Below, piece after piece: positions 45,870 through 55,751 of a stretch of 64,000 nt of DNA. This stretch comes from Lophium mytilinum (lineage: Eukaryota; Ascomycota; Dothideomycetes; Mytilinidiales; Mytilinidiaceae): NCBI GenBank assembly GCA_010093605.1, contig MU004190.1, forward strand, positions 558,001 through 622,000, given 5' to 3'. The notes below the pieces were generated by a model, which made no database searches, was not told where the DNA came from, and saw only the letters and a list, made by a program, of their open reading frames with translations. The first letter of the stretch is position 1; every line of letters begins with the position of its first letter. Made by a program: the position numbers and the translations under genes.

Positions 45870-46212
45870 GGATACTGGCGTTTGTCAGAATATGGCAGTG
45901 GGTTTTGTATACTGGCGTTCGAGCGGTATATGGGTATGGTCACGAGCATCTGTGTGCTAGCGTTCGAGAAGGATGTCAGAGTCGGAACCATAGGGTTTTC
46001 TCTTTGGTAAGTGTCTTCTTTCTGCCTCTCTACGATCTGTTCGGATACTGGCGTTTGTCAGATGGTGGCGGCTTTTGTATACTGGCGTTCGAGCGGCATA
46101 TGGGTGTGTTCATGAGTATCTGCGTACTAACGTTCGAGGAGGATGTAAGGGTTGGAACCATGGGGGTTTCTCTTTGGTAACTGTCTTGTTTTTGCTTCTC
46201 CACGATATGTTC
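45870..46212. repeat. degenerate tandem duplication, two copies of about 172 bp
   Basis: Two head-to-tail copies begin with GGATACTGGCGTTTGTCAGA at 45870 and 46043. They share long blocks, including TTTTGTATACTGGCGTTCGA and GGTTTTCTCTTTGGTAA-type text, with scattered substitutions and short indels. Both copies have a similar purine/pyrimidine make-up. The unit itself contains internal ATACTGGCGTT repeats, so it may have grown from a shorter word. It lies in the 3' flank of the coiled-coil gene. A third copy would start at 46211 but breaks off after GGATACT. Confidence 0.85.
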
Positions 46213-46834
46213 GGATACTCCATGGACCCAGAGAGGGGATGTAAGGTTCTTCACCAGGCAGGTTGAGTTGTTGTATTCGACATCTGTTGGGTGCCTCAAC
46301 ACTTCTTGCCAATACTCAGGTTCATACAATGGAGGTTTCATCACCCCAAACATCAAAGTTCCTTCCAATGGTCATTAGACGCACCGTCCATGTCTCCATA
46401 CCACCCTAATAGCACCTTCGAACATCCGTGGGTACATCACGTTCAGCACAGTAAGGTCCAGCAGTCATTCAATGCTTTTCCTTCAGCCCTCCCTTCACCA
46501 ATTGCCCTATCACGCATAATCTGACTAAACCACCACGTTCGCAAATCCGAGTTGCATCTCCAATCAAAAATAAAACACCCGCCCCAAATCAAATCATAGA
46601 TCCCGCTTGAAATGTAATGATATATCCCTCACCCCCTCAAAATCCACTTTTCCTAACTCGGCTCCACCCTAACCAAACTCTCACCAACCAATCCCCGTAC
46701 AGGTACAGTTCAAGATCAGTCCGAGTCCGAATCCAGTTCCAAAGGATCATCAAGCGAACTCCCACACGTGCCACCTTTCCGCGGCCTTTATTTCGTTAAC
46801 TGCGGGCACAAGAGAACAGATGTAGGTATTGTAC
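46213..46834. other. intergenic region between converging genes
   Basis: Follows the tandem duplication and precedes the 3' end of the first orphan-family gene. A C-rich, T-rich stretch at 46550-46700 is visible. No gene recognised. Confidence 0.35.
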
Positions 46835-48301
46835 TTACACGAATGCAGCAGGGGAGGGAGAACGGCCCTGCCGAGCCATTTCCAATCGTAGCTGCGCAGC
46901 GCGGGAGGCGGCGGCGGCGGCTTCGTATTCGAGGCGGAGGAGGGAGGGGTTGGTGCGAGGTAGCTGAGAGCCGTGGGGAAGGGGAGGGAGTTGGGTGTCC
47001 GGGTCGGGTTTGATTCCTAGGCGGAATGGAGGGAGGAGGGGTTGGAGACGGGGGTAAGAGGGCGCTTGGGGGCCAGGGAGGGGCTCTTGCTTGATGAATT
47101 GGGAGAGAGGGGGGAGGGAAGGGAGGCCGTTGGGGGGTTGGGCGAGGGGCGCTTTGGGCCTGAAGATGGGACGGCGGGGGGCTGGATGGATTGGATGGAT
47201 CATTGGGCGGGGAACGTGGAATGGTTGCGGTCGTGGTGGGTTTGGTTTAGTCTGTGTGAAGGCGCTTGGAGTTGGCGGGTGTGAGAAGTTTAAGAGATCT
47301 GTGTGAGCAGGATGGGCGCTTCGTGGGAGCGGGTCGTACGCAGGAGGTGGAGTTTCCGGGGTGGTGATTGCCGACTGCATCTGCGATGAAGCTCGCATGC
47401 TGCGCGTCACACGTTGGTTGAGCATTGGCGCTGGTGGTAGTGAGCTCGCGGGTAATTGAGAAGTTGTCATCGCTCTTGGGGCGACAGTGAAGAAGTCTGA
47501 GATCTTACGGTAGCGGCTTTCTTGATCGGGAGAGAGTGAAAGAGGAGCTCCATGAGTATCTTCAAGACGAAGCCTCTTGGAAAGCGGTTTGGCTGGAGCG
47601 TCCCAATCCTCTTCTGATTCTGATTCTGATTCTGTTTTTGAGCTTTCTTCGGAAGTGTCGGGGGAGTCTTCGTTGTCCGTCAATACATCTTTCTCGTCCG
47701 TCCGATCTGGCTTCGTGCCCGGCTTTGGCAGAGGGCGTCTCTGGTAGTCGCTATATAAGCCTCGAGGGCGGCCGTCAGTCTGAGCTTGACTAGGATTGAG
47801 TAGGATAAGGTCGGTATCCGTCTCCTTTTCAGCTCCAGCTGTCTCCATCCCAAACTCTTGTACCAAAGTACGATCCTCATCCTTCTCATCAACCCGGCCT
47901 TCCTCCTCCGCCTTCATTTCCGCCTCCTTACAAAACCTTCTGTGCACCTCAATAACATCCCAATCCCTCAACCACGGAGTATCCCCCCCGATCCCCTCTT
48001 CCCGCCTTTTCCTAAACGCCGCAACCAACTCCTGCCGCACCTCCTCAAACCTCTCCTTTGTGTGATCCGATAAGTCGAACAACTCTTTCAAGAACTGGAT
48101 GCCCCAGTTCTGCGGGTTGTTCTCGGGCTCATCGGTGGCTTTGCCATTGTCATCGTGGATGCGGTAGCGGATCCCGGCGGGGATGCAGTCTAGAATTGAG
48201 GGCTGGCCCCAGTTCGCGGCGATTTGGGGAATGAGGCCGTCGACGTGGATTTGGCTCATGCGGGTGAGGGAGCTGTATTTGCGCTTTTGACCGCGGGCCA
48301 T
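46835..48301 (-). CDS. orphan-family protein, member A (shared N-terminal domain, Pro-rich C-terminus)
   Basis: Single exon, 488 residues, from the ATG at 48301. Residues 12-125 form the domain shared with the genes at 49509-50657 and 60164-61570. Shared landmarks are LTRMSQ, a NW pair (ANWGQ), an I-P/I-A turn, a D-x-N-G-K stretch, PQNWGIQFLKELFDLSD and EEVRQELVAAF. The domain looks all-helical. A charged linker follows, then an acidic Glu/Ser run (SESESEEDWDAP), and a Pro-rich tail with repeated LPP and PRP words. The last 35 residues (YEAAAAASRAAQLRLEM) form an Ala-rich helix. Function is unknown. The acidic and Pro-rich parts recall transcription regulators, but no DNA-binding motif is visible. 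Confidence 0.78.
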   Translation of the reverse strand: MARGQKRKYSSLTRMSQIHVDGLIPQIAANWGQPSILDCIPAGIRYRIHDDNGKATDEPENNPQNWGIQFLKELFDLSDHTKERFEEVRQELVAAFRKRREEGIGGDTPWLRDWDVIEVHRRFCKEAEMKAEEEGRVDEKDEDRTLVQEFGMETAGAEKETDTDLILLNPSQAQTDGRPRGLYSDYQRRPLPKPGTKPDRTDEKDVLTDNEDSPDTSEESSKTESESESEEDWDAPAKPLSKRLRLEDTHGAPLSLSPDQESRYRKISDFFTVAPRAMTTSQLPASSLPPAPMLNQRVTRSMRASSQMQSAITTPETPPPAYDPLPRSAHPAHTDLLNFSHPPTPSAFTQTKPNPPRPQPFHVPRPMIHPIHPAPRRPIFRPKAPLAQPPNGLPSLPPLSQFIKQEPLPGPQAPSYPRLQPLLPPFRLGIKPDPDTQLPPLPHGSQLPRTNPSLLRLEYEAAAAASRAAQLRLEMARQGRSPSPAAFV

Positions 48302-49508
48302 GATGGGCGGTGGTGTCGGTGAGGGCTGTGTTGGTGGCGATGGCGAGGGAATGGAAGAGAGGTAGGGCTTGGGGGTGGGAGAGTTAGGGTGAGGTGTGCG
48401 ATAGAGCTAGTTGGATGGTTAGGTGGATGTTGCTGAGAGCGGACGGCTGAAGATAGCTTGTGAAGGCTGCAAAGCAATGGGAGGGGTATTGGATATGGGC
48501 GATGATTGAGATCGTTCGTGATGATGGCAAGCGAAAGGTTATTCAGCAGCGGCTGCTCTGGAGAGTGAGCAGGTTACGGTCTGCGCAGTGAAGAGATTTG
48601 GTCACATCTACGATGGTCAATATGCAATGTTGCCGAGTTGAAGTGGCTAGCCTCGAGCGGTGACGAGACATGTGTGCGAAGGAAAGGAGATTATGTGACA
48701 TTATGTCTAGTTATGCGACATCATGTCGGCAGACTTACCCGGGCAGCGGAAAGGCTTAAGGCACCTGGATTGACGTGAAGAGCAGGCGTAGAAGGCAACC
48801 CAATCACTGCAATCCTTACTGTAAGTTCTACTGTAAATTTTACTGTGAACATAACAGCACCGTGACTGTACTGTTATCGTTCATGACAGTCCAGGACCGT
48901 CCCAGACTGTCGTATAGTGTTGTGGGGTGTCAGCGCATTGATTTAAGTGAATACTCTTGTGTCGCTCACGAAACTTAAGAAGATGTCAATCTGAGGGTGT
49001 CTGATTCTGGATGCTGAGGTATGTATGAGCTATCAGATGGAAAGAGAAAATCAAAGACGAGTGAGAACCACCAAACATCACTTTTCCGATACTGCATATC
49101 CGCCGCTCGCAAAACCTTGAAGTGGTAATGACTGAAGTGGAATGTTCGGCCTGCCACCACCGAGTGGCCAAATGTGGAAAGATCCTTCCTGAAGAACGCC
49201 ATAAGAAAGCCGATCGGGGATGTTAAGTTGAATAACCAGAAATTCATACTTTTGTATGGAAGCATAAGCCGGTGAATAGGGTTAGAATACTAGCATGCTA
49301 TATCCCCACCTGTTGCCATTTGCAGTACTTAAATTCTCCCAGGTCCTATGGCGTATTACCATAAAACGGTATCTTAACTGCTTCTGCAGTTACTTTTAGC
49401 CTCCTTGAAGGCTGTCCTAAACGCCTTTTACTAGACCATGGCTACACTAGCCTTAAGTTAAAGATTCCCTATTGGCGAACTATTGTCCCTTAGGGAAGAC
49501 CGTTAATC
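48302..49508. other. intergenic region rich in short repeats and hairpins
   Basis: A 1.2-kb spacer between members A and B. At 48815-48850 the word CTGTAAnTT/TACTGTAA is repeated several times. At 49280-49508 there are several short perfect hairpins, for example AACTGC-TTCT-GCAGTT near 49377-49392 and TCCC-TTA-GGGA near 49486-49496. These could be remnants of an old mobile element. Minus-strand frames at 48975-49265 are not convincing. Confidence 0.4.
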
Positions 49509-50657
49509 CTAGGTTGTCCATAATTTGCCATCATCTGTAGAGACTGCTGCGCACGCCTCTGGGATTCTTTTTTGGTCTTTACGTTGTTTCTTCTTTAGCT
49601 GTATCAGCTTTAGTACGGCCTCCTGTTCCTCGATTTTTAGGTCGAGGTCGGTGTCGCTTCCACTCGCTCCTTCTGAGCAAACAGTGGAGTCCAGGTAAGC
49701 TGTCGCTTTCGAGTGGGCAGCATTTTGTGGTGGAGGGGCCGGCCGCGCGTATCTATTGCTTGGATTGTATCCCGCATTAGAGTAAGGGGAGTTGGTTGTA
49801 GAAGCTGGACTCGGGAGATTCTGGGGATGTTGATTTTGATTTTGCCAGCCGTCTGGCCTTTGTCCTTGTGTAAAGTGTGATTGGTGTCTGAGTGGGAGCA
49901 TGGGATGCAGAGGTAAGGGAGCCGCATTGTTGCTAGAAGACTGGATTGGGGGCTGAACTTTGCCTTTACCCATAGGATATGGGACTGTGAGAGGTGAGTT
50001 AATGCCGGAAGCTGGGATTTCCGGGGCGGTGTTTACAACTGCAGACGATGAATGATGAGTGACTGCAGGTCCTGTCCTCACCGCTGATACTCGAGTTCTT
50101 GGAGCCGTTTGCGTCTGGTTGCCGCTGATGGAAAGGCCCGATGTAGGATTGGAAGCTTGCTGGTTGCTGCTCGGTCGCGCACGCTTCGGAGCTTTCACCA
50201 CACTGCTCGAATTTGCGCTGGCCGGTCGCTTCTTTGCCAACACCAAGGCTTCATGTTCTTCGTCCGTATCATCCGGAAGGAATTCATCTCCCTTGCTCTT
50301 GAATCGTTGAATGACTTCATCAATGTCTGCTGTGTCCAAGGGTTGACCGTCCTTCCCCTTAGCCACTAAGACAACCTTGAATTCCTTGCGAACGTCGAGG
50401 AGACGTCCCTCGGAAAGATCAGAGAGTCTTGCAAGCTTCTGGATGTAGCTATACCTCCACTCCTTGGGAGAACGCTCGGCCTCGCTCAGAGTTTTCCCAT
50501 TCTCGTCTTGCTTCCGAGGAAGGAGCTTGCCATCCGCGATCCAGTGGGAGAGGGGATTTTGCCCCAGAACCCAGTTTCTTCGAATACGATCGATTGAGCG
50601 TTTAACAGCCACTTGGCTTTGCTTTGAGAGCTTTTCGAAGTTTTTGTGAGGAGCCAT
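49509..50657 (-). CDS. orphan-family protein, member B (shared N-terminal domain, C-terminal coiled coil)
   Basis: Single exon, 382 residues, starting MAPHKNFEKL at 50657. Residues 10-123 align by eye with members A and C: LSKQSQ, RRNWVLGQNPL, DENGKTL, PKEWRYSYIQKLARLSD and LDVRKEFKVVL. A short basic patch (KAPKRARPS) that could be a nuclear localisation signal follows at about residue 160. A long Ser/Pro/Asn/Gln-rich linker comes next. Near residue 335 starts a charged coiled coil, LDLKIEEQEAVLKLIQLKKK, then a basic end. The modular plan (helical domain, disordered linker, coiled coil) matches member C. Function is unknown. It is on the same strand as A and 1.2 kb upstream of it. Confidence 0.78.
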   Translation of the reverse strand: MAPHKNFEKLSKQSQVAVKRSIDRIRRNWVLGQNPLSHWIADGKLLPRKQDENGKTLSEAERSPKEWRYSYIQKLARLSDLSEGRLLDVRKEFKVVLVAKGKDGQPLDTADIDEVIQRFKSKGDEFLPDDTDEEHEALVLAKKRPASANSSSVVKAPKRARPSSNQQASNPTSGLSISGNQTQTAPRTRVSAVRTGPAVTHHSSSAVVNTAPEIPASGINSPLTVPYPMGKGKVQPPIQSSSNNAAPLPLHPMLPLRHQSHFTQGQRPDGWQNQNQHPQNLPSPASTTNSPYSNAGYNPSNRYARPAPPPQNAAHSKATAYLDSTVCSEGASGSDTDLDLKIEEQEAVLKLIQLKKKQRKDQKRIPEACAAVSTDDGKLWTT

Positions 50658-52572
50658 CGTGTGAAGTCAGTGTCCTTCGGGCTGGAATATCGATGGTAAA
50701 GAGGAATTGTGATAAAGTGTCACCAAGACAGACTGGAAGAAGTTAGGACGAGCCATTGGATTTGGAGTTTAACTTACTGTCTTCTCACGCTCGAAAGCTT
50801 AGTAGTCGAGTAGAGCAAGGACACTGAAATGTGTTGCGAAGGTCAGTAAGGTAACAAGCAAGAAACGATGATGGGGGCGTTGATTGACGTTACCGGCTTG
50901 GACTACACGTACCAACCGCGGTCCGCTAGGTGAGGTAGTTTGTGCCGTAGAGGCCCTGTGTCGGAGGGTGCGAGACTTTGCCGTACTATCGAAGCTTTGA
51001 GGCGCAGGGACTAGGTAGCAGCCGTGGTGTTCGGATGGTTGCAGACCGTTGTTTCTGTAAGGCGCTGTCAATTAATGGAGCGAATTGGCGAGGTGGGCGG
51101 AGCGGATGTGTGGTAGAGGTTGTGGAAGACGCGATGGACGCTGAAATGAGGTACATACCCAGATAGAGAAGATGGGAGGTACGCCAACGGGCCTTGTTAC
51201 ACCTTCAGCGGACGGTTAAGAGACTCAGGAAGTAAAGAGTAAAGGAACTAAAGAGAAAGATTCATGTTTGTCTGGTGTGAGAAGAGGTGGAGGAGGATGA
51301 AGGAATGAAGTTGAAGGCGAGTGGAGGGCAGAAGGTCTTTAAATAGGCCGTGGGTCAAAGTCGAACGAGTTGATACGGGGCCAGCACAGGCCAGAGAGCG
51401 AACGAGTGAGGAGCAATAGTTGTCGACACGAAGCGCGGAGAGAGTGGCTAAGGAGATTGTGGTTGAGGTCGAGGTTCTTGGATTAGTGGCGGTGAGCGAT
51501 AGACGGTCAGAAGATGCTGGAGGATGTCTGGAGGACAGGGCAGCGGAGGAAGAAACGGGCTGGTATTGATGGGCGTGGAGTCCGAGTGGGATGTCTTAGG
51601 GTTGACGGAATATGGAAAGCGCGGAGAGAAGGGGGTTTGATTCGGATGCCGTTGATATGGAGGCTGATTCAGAGATGTTGAGAGTCCATTTTAGATTGTT
51701 GCATCGCCACGATCAGAGGAGACTGTGCCCAAAGGCAAGCAACTAATGTCTGTTCGTCTAGAAACATAAAGACAGGCATCAAGACAGTTATACCAACGAC
51801 ACAAATCTTGAATGGGTGCCAAACAGGTGAGAAAAAGGAGATTATAACGTTGTTATCATACATCTCAATTTGCATGTAGTCGCGATCGTGAACTTTGAAG
51901 CTAATTCTATACAACTTCTACTGCCTTCAGTCTGCAGTAATACTTGCTATTGCTATAGTTCAGGCCGAAGCTATTAAAGTTTGAGTCGAGCAAATGGAAA
52001 TCTATTCCCGTACCTATTCTGGGCACTCAGTCTACCCGCACACGCTAGGAGTACCTGGTGGAACCTGCTATACGCGTACGATCAATACTCCAACGTAGTT
52101 CAATTGAAAGCTTCCAAGAAAGTTAAACGACATCCTTAGACGTCCTACGGGTGGTCTGTATTGAACAGAGCATGGCTGAGAGGAGAGGCGTCGTTGAGCA
52201 GTGTAAACTCCGCGTGTCTGACGTTCCAAACTCGCCGCTTCAATTGGCTTGGTACGGAAGGCAGCGATTACAGTGAACTCGGTCTAGTATCTACATACAG
52301 TAGATGGCTAGCTGCCTTATCGAGTGGGCTGATGGCGGGGAGAAGAATATGCCACGCTTGGTACCTTGCCGAATAGAGCTAAAGTTAAAGTACTTTAACT
52401 TTAGCTTCCTTAGGCTTAGCGCAGGTTGGGGTCACTTAACTAACCGCCGTCAACCTCCTGACGTTTAGCCACCATTTATTAGGCTAATTGAACGATCAGA
52501 GGATGAGAGACTTATGGAACGATGCCGTTAAGCTATCGTCGGCTGAGAACAGGCGCCTTCATGCCGGCCTGA
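50658..52572. other. gene-poor region
   Basis: About 1.9 kb with only short frames. The part at 50660-51700 is purine-rich on the plus strand and probably contains the promoter and leader of member B. A minus-strand frame at 51669-51914 has a hydrophobic stretch (VVGITVLMPVFMFL) but no recognisable homology. The palindrome at 52377-52406 is listed separately. Confidence 0.35.
52377..52406. repeat. perfect 30-bp palindrome
   Basis: The left half AGCTAAAGTTAAAGT is followed at once by its exact reverse complement, with no loop. It is A+T-rich and sits in a region without genes. Related words (CTTAAGTTAAAG) occur near 49470, about 130 bp of A+T-rich sequence follow it, and it may be a fragment of an inverted-repeat element. 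Confidence 0.9.
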
Positions 52573-52638
52573 ACCCGCGGACGTGAAGACCCTAGGTACA
52601 CGCTGATTCCATTCGCGTCCAAGCTTGTGGAGTCAGAA

Positions 52639-52830
52639 ATGCAAGACAGGAAGCCATGTCGCTGCCCGTATGGTATCGAGTGCGATGATTGCAGTTCAAC
52701 ATACTGGAGAAGATCGTGTAAGAGTCTCGCAAAGGCCAAGAGATTTTGTAGCATGCCCGCGGGTGTATGCAGCGATCATGTCGTTCGCCCGTGTGCTGCG
52801 CGAGCTACCTTCCCCATGAGTCAGCTTTGA
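52639..52830 (+). CDS. possible small Cys-rich protein
   Basis: A 63-codon frame from the ATG at 52639 with nine cysteines, spaced as CRC, CDDC and then single Cys residues roughly every 8-12 positions. The pattern CPYGIECDDCSSTYWRR recalls small Cys-rich or zinc-binding peptides. No signal peptide precedes the Cys-rich part, and the open frame extends upstream only to a stop at 52570. No homologue is recognised and no splice sites clearly frame it. It could be chance. Confidence 0.2.
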   Translation: MQDRKPCRCPYGIECDDCSSTYWRRSCKSLAKAKRFCSMPAGVCSDHVVRPCAARATFPMSQL

Positions 52831-53161
52831 AGCCGTATCGTACTGTATGTGCTGCAAATTGGGAACTTAACGGGCACCCGCCTTCGGAGTATTGAGTAAT
52901 CCTGAGTGATCTAGAACGACTAACATATCCTACTCGGGCGCATGATACCATGGAAATGTGGAATTGTGACGAAACAAGCCAATGCGGCGACTGCAGACCC
53001 CGAACTCGAGTAAAGAGCAGTATGTGAGAGCAACAGAGGATTCCCAAAGTCTGAATAGATAGAGCTATATTCAGACGTATTCCTAGGATCTAAGGGTATA
53101 TGCCGTCAACGGCAATGACTGTCGATGGCGAAAGTGATGTAAGAAAAGACTAAATCTCTAA

Positions 53162-53740
53162 CTATCTGCAATTACGACAGGTATGTTCCTGGCCAAGAGC
53201 ACGCGCTCTCTCTTCCCTCTTGGTCTCGAAGTCGAAATTGATCATGTCCATTTCCGCCGCTGCGCGAATCTTCCTTGAGCTCACCTCGCCCATGTACGCC
53301 TCTGAGAGGCGTGTACGTATCTCTAACCAATGGACTTCTCCCTCGGCACCCCTCATCTCAGTTTCCGCCGCAAGCTTGCGCTTTTCTGCATCGTGCCAGG
53401 CGTTCTTTACGTCCTCCATCCGGCCTTGCATGTCCCGCACTCTTTGTTCTGCATTTTGCAGCTCTATTCCCTCTTTCTCATAGCGAAGTTTCGCGGTTTC
53501 GTACGATATCTTCAAGTTCTCCAGGACATTTTGCATGTCTTGACCGCCGGTGACGTTACTAGATGTTCTGAGGGGTGTCTCGACCGTGCTAGGATTTTGG
53601 AAAGACGTTACGTTGGCATTAGACCTCTGCAAGCCAGCAGCGTTCCTATAGTTAGGTCTTAGTTCTGGCAAAATTTTGATAGAAGCGGTTGGAGAACTTA
53701 CCTTTGCTCGTCGACTCGTGACGCATTGACTGCAAGGTGA
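53162..53740 (-). CDS. coiled-coil reading frame without its own start (possible 3' exons)
   Basis: Two exons are suggested: one ending at about 53702 (VNASRVDEQR before a GTAAGT donor) and 53649-53162 starting after a CTATAG acceptor. The body (QNVLENLKISYETAKLRYEK onward) is a long charged coiled coil with heptad leucines and Glu/Lys/Arg. The product ends in HTCRNCR. No ATG lies in frame upstream before a stop. A good acceptor (CACCTTGCAG at about 53729) suggests it is joined to an upstream exon, perhaps the zinc-cluster locus at 53782-54442, whose frame is the same across one stop. The exact gene model is unresolved. Function unknown. Confidence 0.5.
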   Translation of the reverse strand, partial: SPCSQCVTSRRAKVSSPTASIKILPELRPNYRNAAGLQRSNANVTSFQNPSTVETPLRTSSNVTGGQDMQNVLENLKISYETAKLRYEKEGIELQNAEQRVRDMQGRMEDVKNAWHDAEKRKLAAETEMRGAEGEVHWLEIRTRLSEAYMGEVSSRKIRAAAEMDMINFDFETKREERARALGQEHTCRNCR

Positions 53741-53781
53741 CCAGGTCGATAGACAAGGCTGTCAGCTAGATCATTAATGAA

Positions 53782-54442
53782 TCAAGCCATCTCATGCGGA
53801 TAGCCTTCCCGGCAGCGATATATGCATTCTTGCTTCAGTATCTGACATGCGCCACACTGTGGTGTTTTGTAGTCGCACTTGTCGCCCGTCTCTATGCATC
53901 TCTCGCAACCTGCGACGGCTACGCATCTTCTCTTCGGAGGCCTTCCTTCTTAATCCCGGGTTATGTCTCTTTCACCCGTCGCGTTGGCAGCATCCGTAGC
54001 ATTGACTTTATGGCTTCCGGTTGGGAGTGGGCCCGCCATTTCGCGTCCATCAGTGTTCTGTCGACAGGTGTTAGAGTGATTTGGCATTATCGCAGAAATG
54101 ATAGATGGGACGCGATACCACTGCTGGGATCGACTGTGGAGCTAGAGGCTTCGAACCTCCAGGTATCAAAAGACCTACCGGGCATGCACAGTCTTGGTTC
54201 AGCTGCTGGCATCTTCTGCACTTGGGTTTTGCTCCGTCGCACCTTCCCTCCAACGTAAAACAAGACTTGCATGCCCAATAAGAGGGCTTGGACGCACAAG
54301 CAGGAGTGTCTAGAGGATGGAGATCTGGGGCGGGTAATATCTGCTGACTGAGAGACAAAGCGGGTGGTTCTGCGCTAGATTTCGCAGTGAACCAGTTCTT
54401 CAGCCTTGATTTGGCGGTTCCATTGTTGGAAGTCATCGACAT
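53782..54442 (-). CDS. tandem Zn2Cys6 zinc-cluster protein (gene model unresolved)
   Basis: Exon 1 (54442-54179) starts MSMTSNNGTAKS and ends at a GTAGGT donor. It contains a complete Zn2Cys6 cluster, C58, C61, C68, C75, C78 and C85, in WACKSCFTLEGRCDGAKP and the following KCRRCQQLNQDC. A second complete cluster, with the same CX2CX6CX6CX2CX6C spacing, lies at 53907-53824 (GCERCIETGDKC, then QCGACQILKQEC). The frame of the second cluster is shared by a plausible second exon beginning at a CAGCAG acceptor near 54120, but one in-frame stop separates them, so another intron or a lesion is needed. It stops at 53782. Such clusters bind DNA in fungal transcription factors, normally one per protein. 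The usual regulatory domain is absent. Confidence 0.5.
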
Positions 54443-54720
54443 CGTCGGGATATATATATGTATATGTAGAGAGTTCGATTGAGGCTGAGATTGATTGACC
54501 TCGCTGAGCGGATACCCTTCAAAGCACACTGAAGGGTGGGCGAGCGTTGGTGCGAAGTCAAATGATACCTGAACTCGGCGATTAATCTGATTGATCCTCG
54601 ATATCAGTATCGGGGTGAGTGAGAAAGATGCAAGAGATAACGCGACATGCGCAGCTGTTAAATAGTCGATGTCGTTGAGGTGCAGAGTACGAAAGCCGCC
54701 CCGGGTATCTCTTCAATACT

Positions 54721-54830
54721 GTGCAGCGAACGGCTTTCTACCCCTACAAAAGCTATTCCAGTCAAAGACTCTTTCTGATCAGCTTCCAGTATCGTACATT
54801 ACCCTCGCAGCCCCCTGCACGGTGACCACA
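54721..54830 (+). repeat. dispersed repeat, copy 1
   Basis: Similar to 58773-58886 in the same orientation. Shared words include GCTTTCTA, GCTATTC, ATCAG-TTCCAGTA, CTCGCAGCC and TGACCAC, in the same order and spacing. By eye about two thirds to three quarters of bases match. The plus-strand translations of both copies also agree (FLPLQKLF versus FLTLQRLF), so the ancestor could have been coding. Confidence 0.7.
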
Positions 54831-55751
54831 GCATGCATCCATGGGCGGCTGTAGCTCTGATTGCACGGCTTCCACATTTTTTGCGTAACCAAGGAAGAAG
54901 GTGGTGTGAACGGTGACTAGATCTATGCAAGAGAAATCTACAAGGGTCTAAACACTCCCTACCAGTGGCCAGGGCAGCAGGAGACGAATACTCACTCTAT
55001 TACAATATTCCCTCTTAAATCATAGCTTAGTGGGCCTCATCGAGTCCCAGCACTTGCCATCTCAGAGAGATGCGAAGGAGACTAGCCCACACCTACTGCA
55101 GCCTTCCATTGAGTCACAGATCACGTCTCATCATCTTCGTCTGTGCCACTTTCTCGCGGGAACTTGCAGCAAGCAGAGGTCCAGTGGGTGACACTGCACA
55201 CGGATTTCGTCTTGCCCCATCCAAGGGCTATCAGAGTGGAGAAGAAGGTGAATGTGATATAACGAGAGCAAACGGAACATGCAGCCGCACCTGCGAGGTT
55301 GCGTGACTGGCGCCGCTTGGTCAGCTACGAAGGAGAAAGCGGGCCAGACTCCATGATATGGCATAGAAGCTGACGAGAAGGAAGACAGAAGGCTGATTGA
55401 AGATGTTGTGATGTATGCAGGACGAGACATCTATCTTCCAGTGACACACAGCTAGAGAGGAGTGAAAGTGGTGGCGGTCGCGCTAGCCAGAAGAGGCTTA
55501 AATCAATCTAGCCACACTAAGCCTTGGCTGGCGTAGCGGTTTCCACCGTCACCAGGTGCACCTACCTACTAACCTTCCTACCATCCCGCCTCTTTACGAC
55601 TCGCCTTCTTCTGCCTCCCCATCATCGATTATCCCCAATTGTTCCGCCTCTTCACGCGTGGCGCTTTGCAAATTCGGCCGACGGACGGAGGGAGCTTGCA
55701 TTGAATTCGTCGTCGTACCCCCACGACCGTTCCAGTATTTCACAGCTCGCT
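54831..55751. other. intergenic region
   Basis: No convincing gene. Short frames at 55070-55306 and 55131-55430 overlap one another on opposite strands and have no recognisable product. The last 200 bases, C- and T-rich, look like the leader of the next gene. Confidence 0.35.

Noticed and set aside
46782-46838. Possible extra 3' exon of member A after a GTAAGT donor at 46838
   Set aside because: Splicing to the AG at 46800 meets a stop at once, so the protein end would be unchanged.
51669-51914. 81-codon minus-strand frame with a hydrophobic stretch
   Set aside because: No homology, no splice context and no neighbouring exon; kept only as a note.
53794-54258. 154-codon plus-strand frame with hydrophobic text
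   Set aside because: It is the antisense of the tandem zinc-cluster locus, whose cysteine spacing on the minus strand is far less likely by chance.
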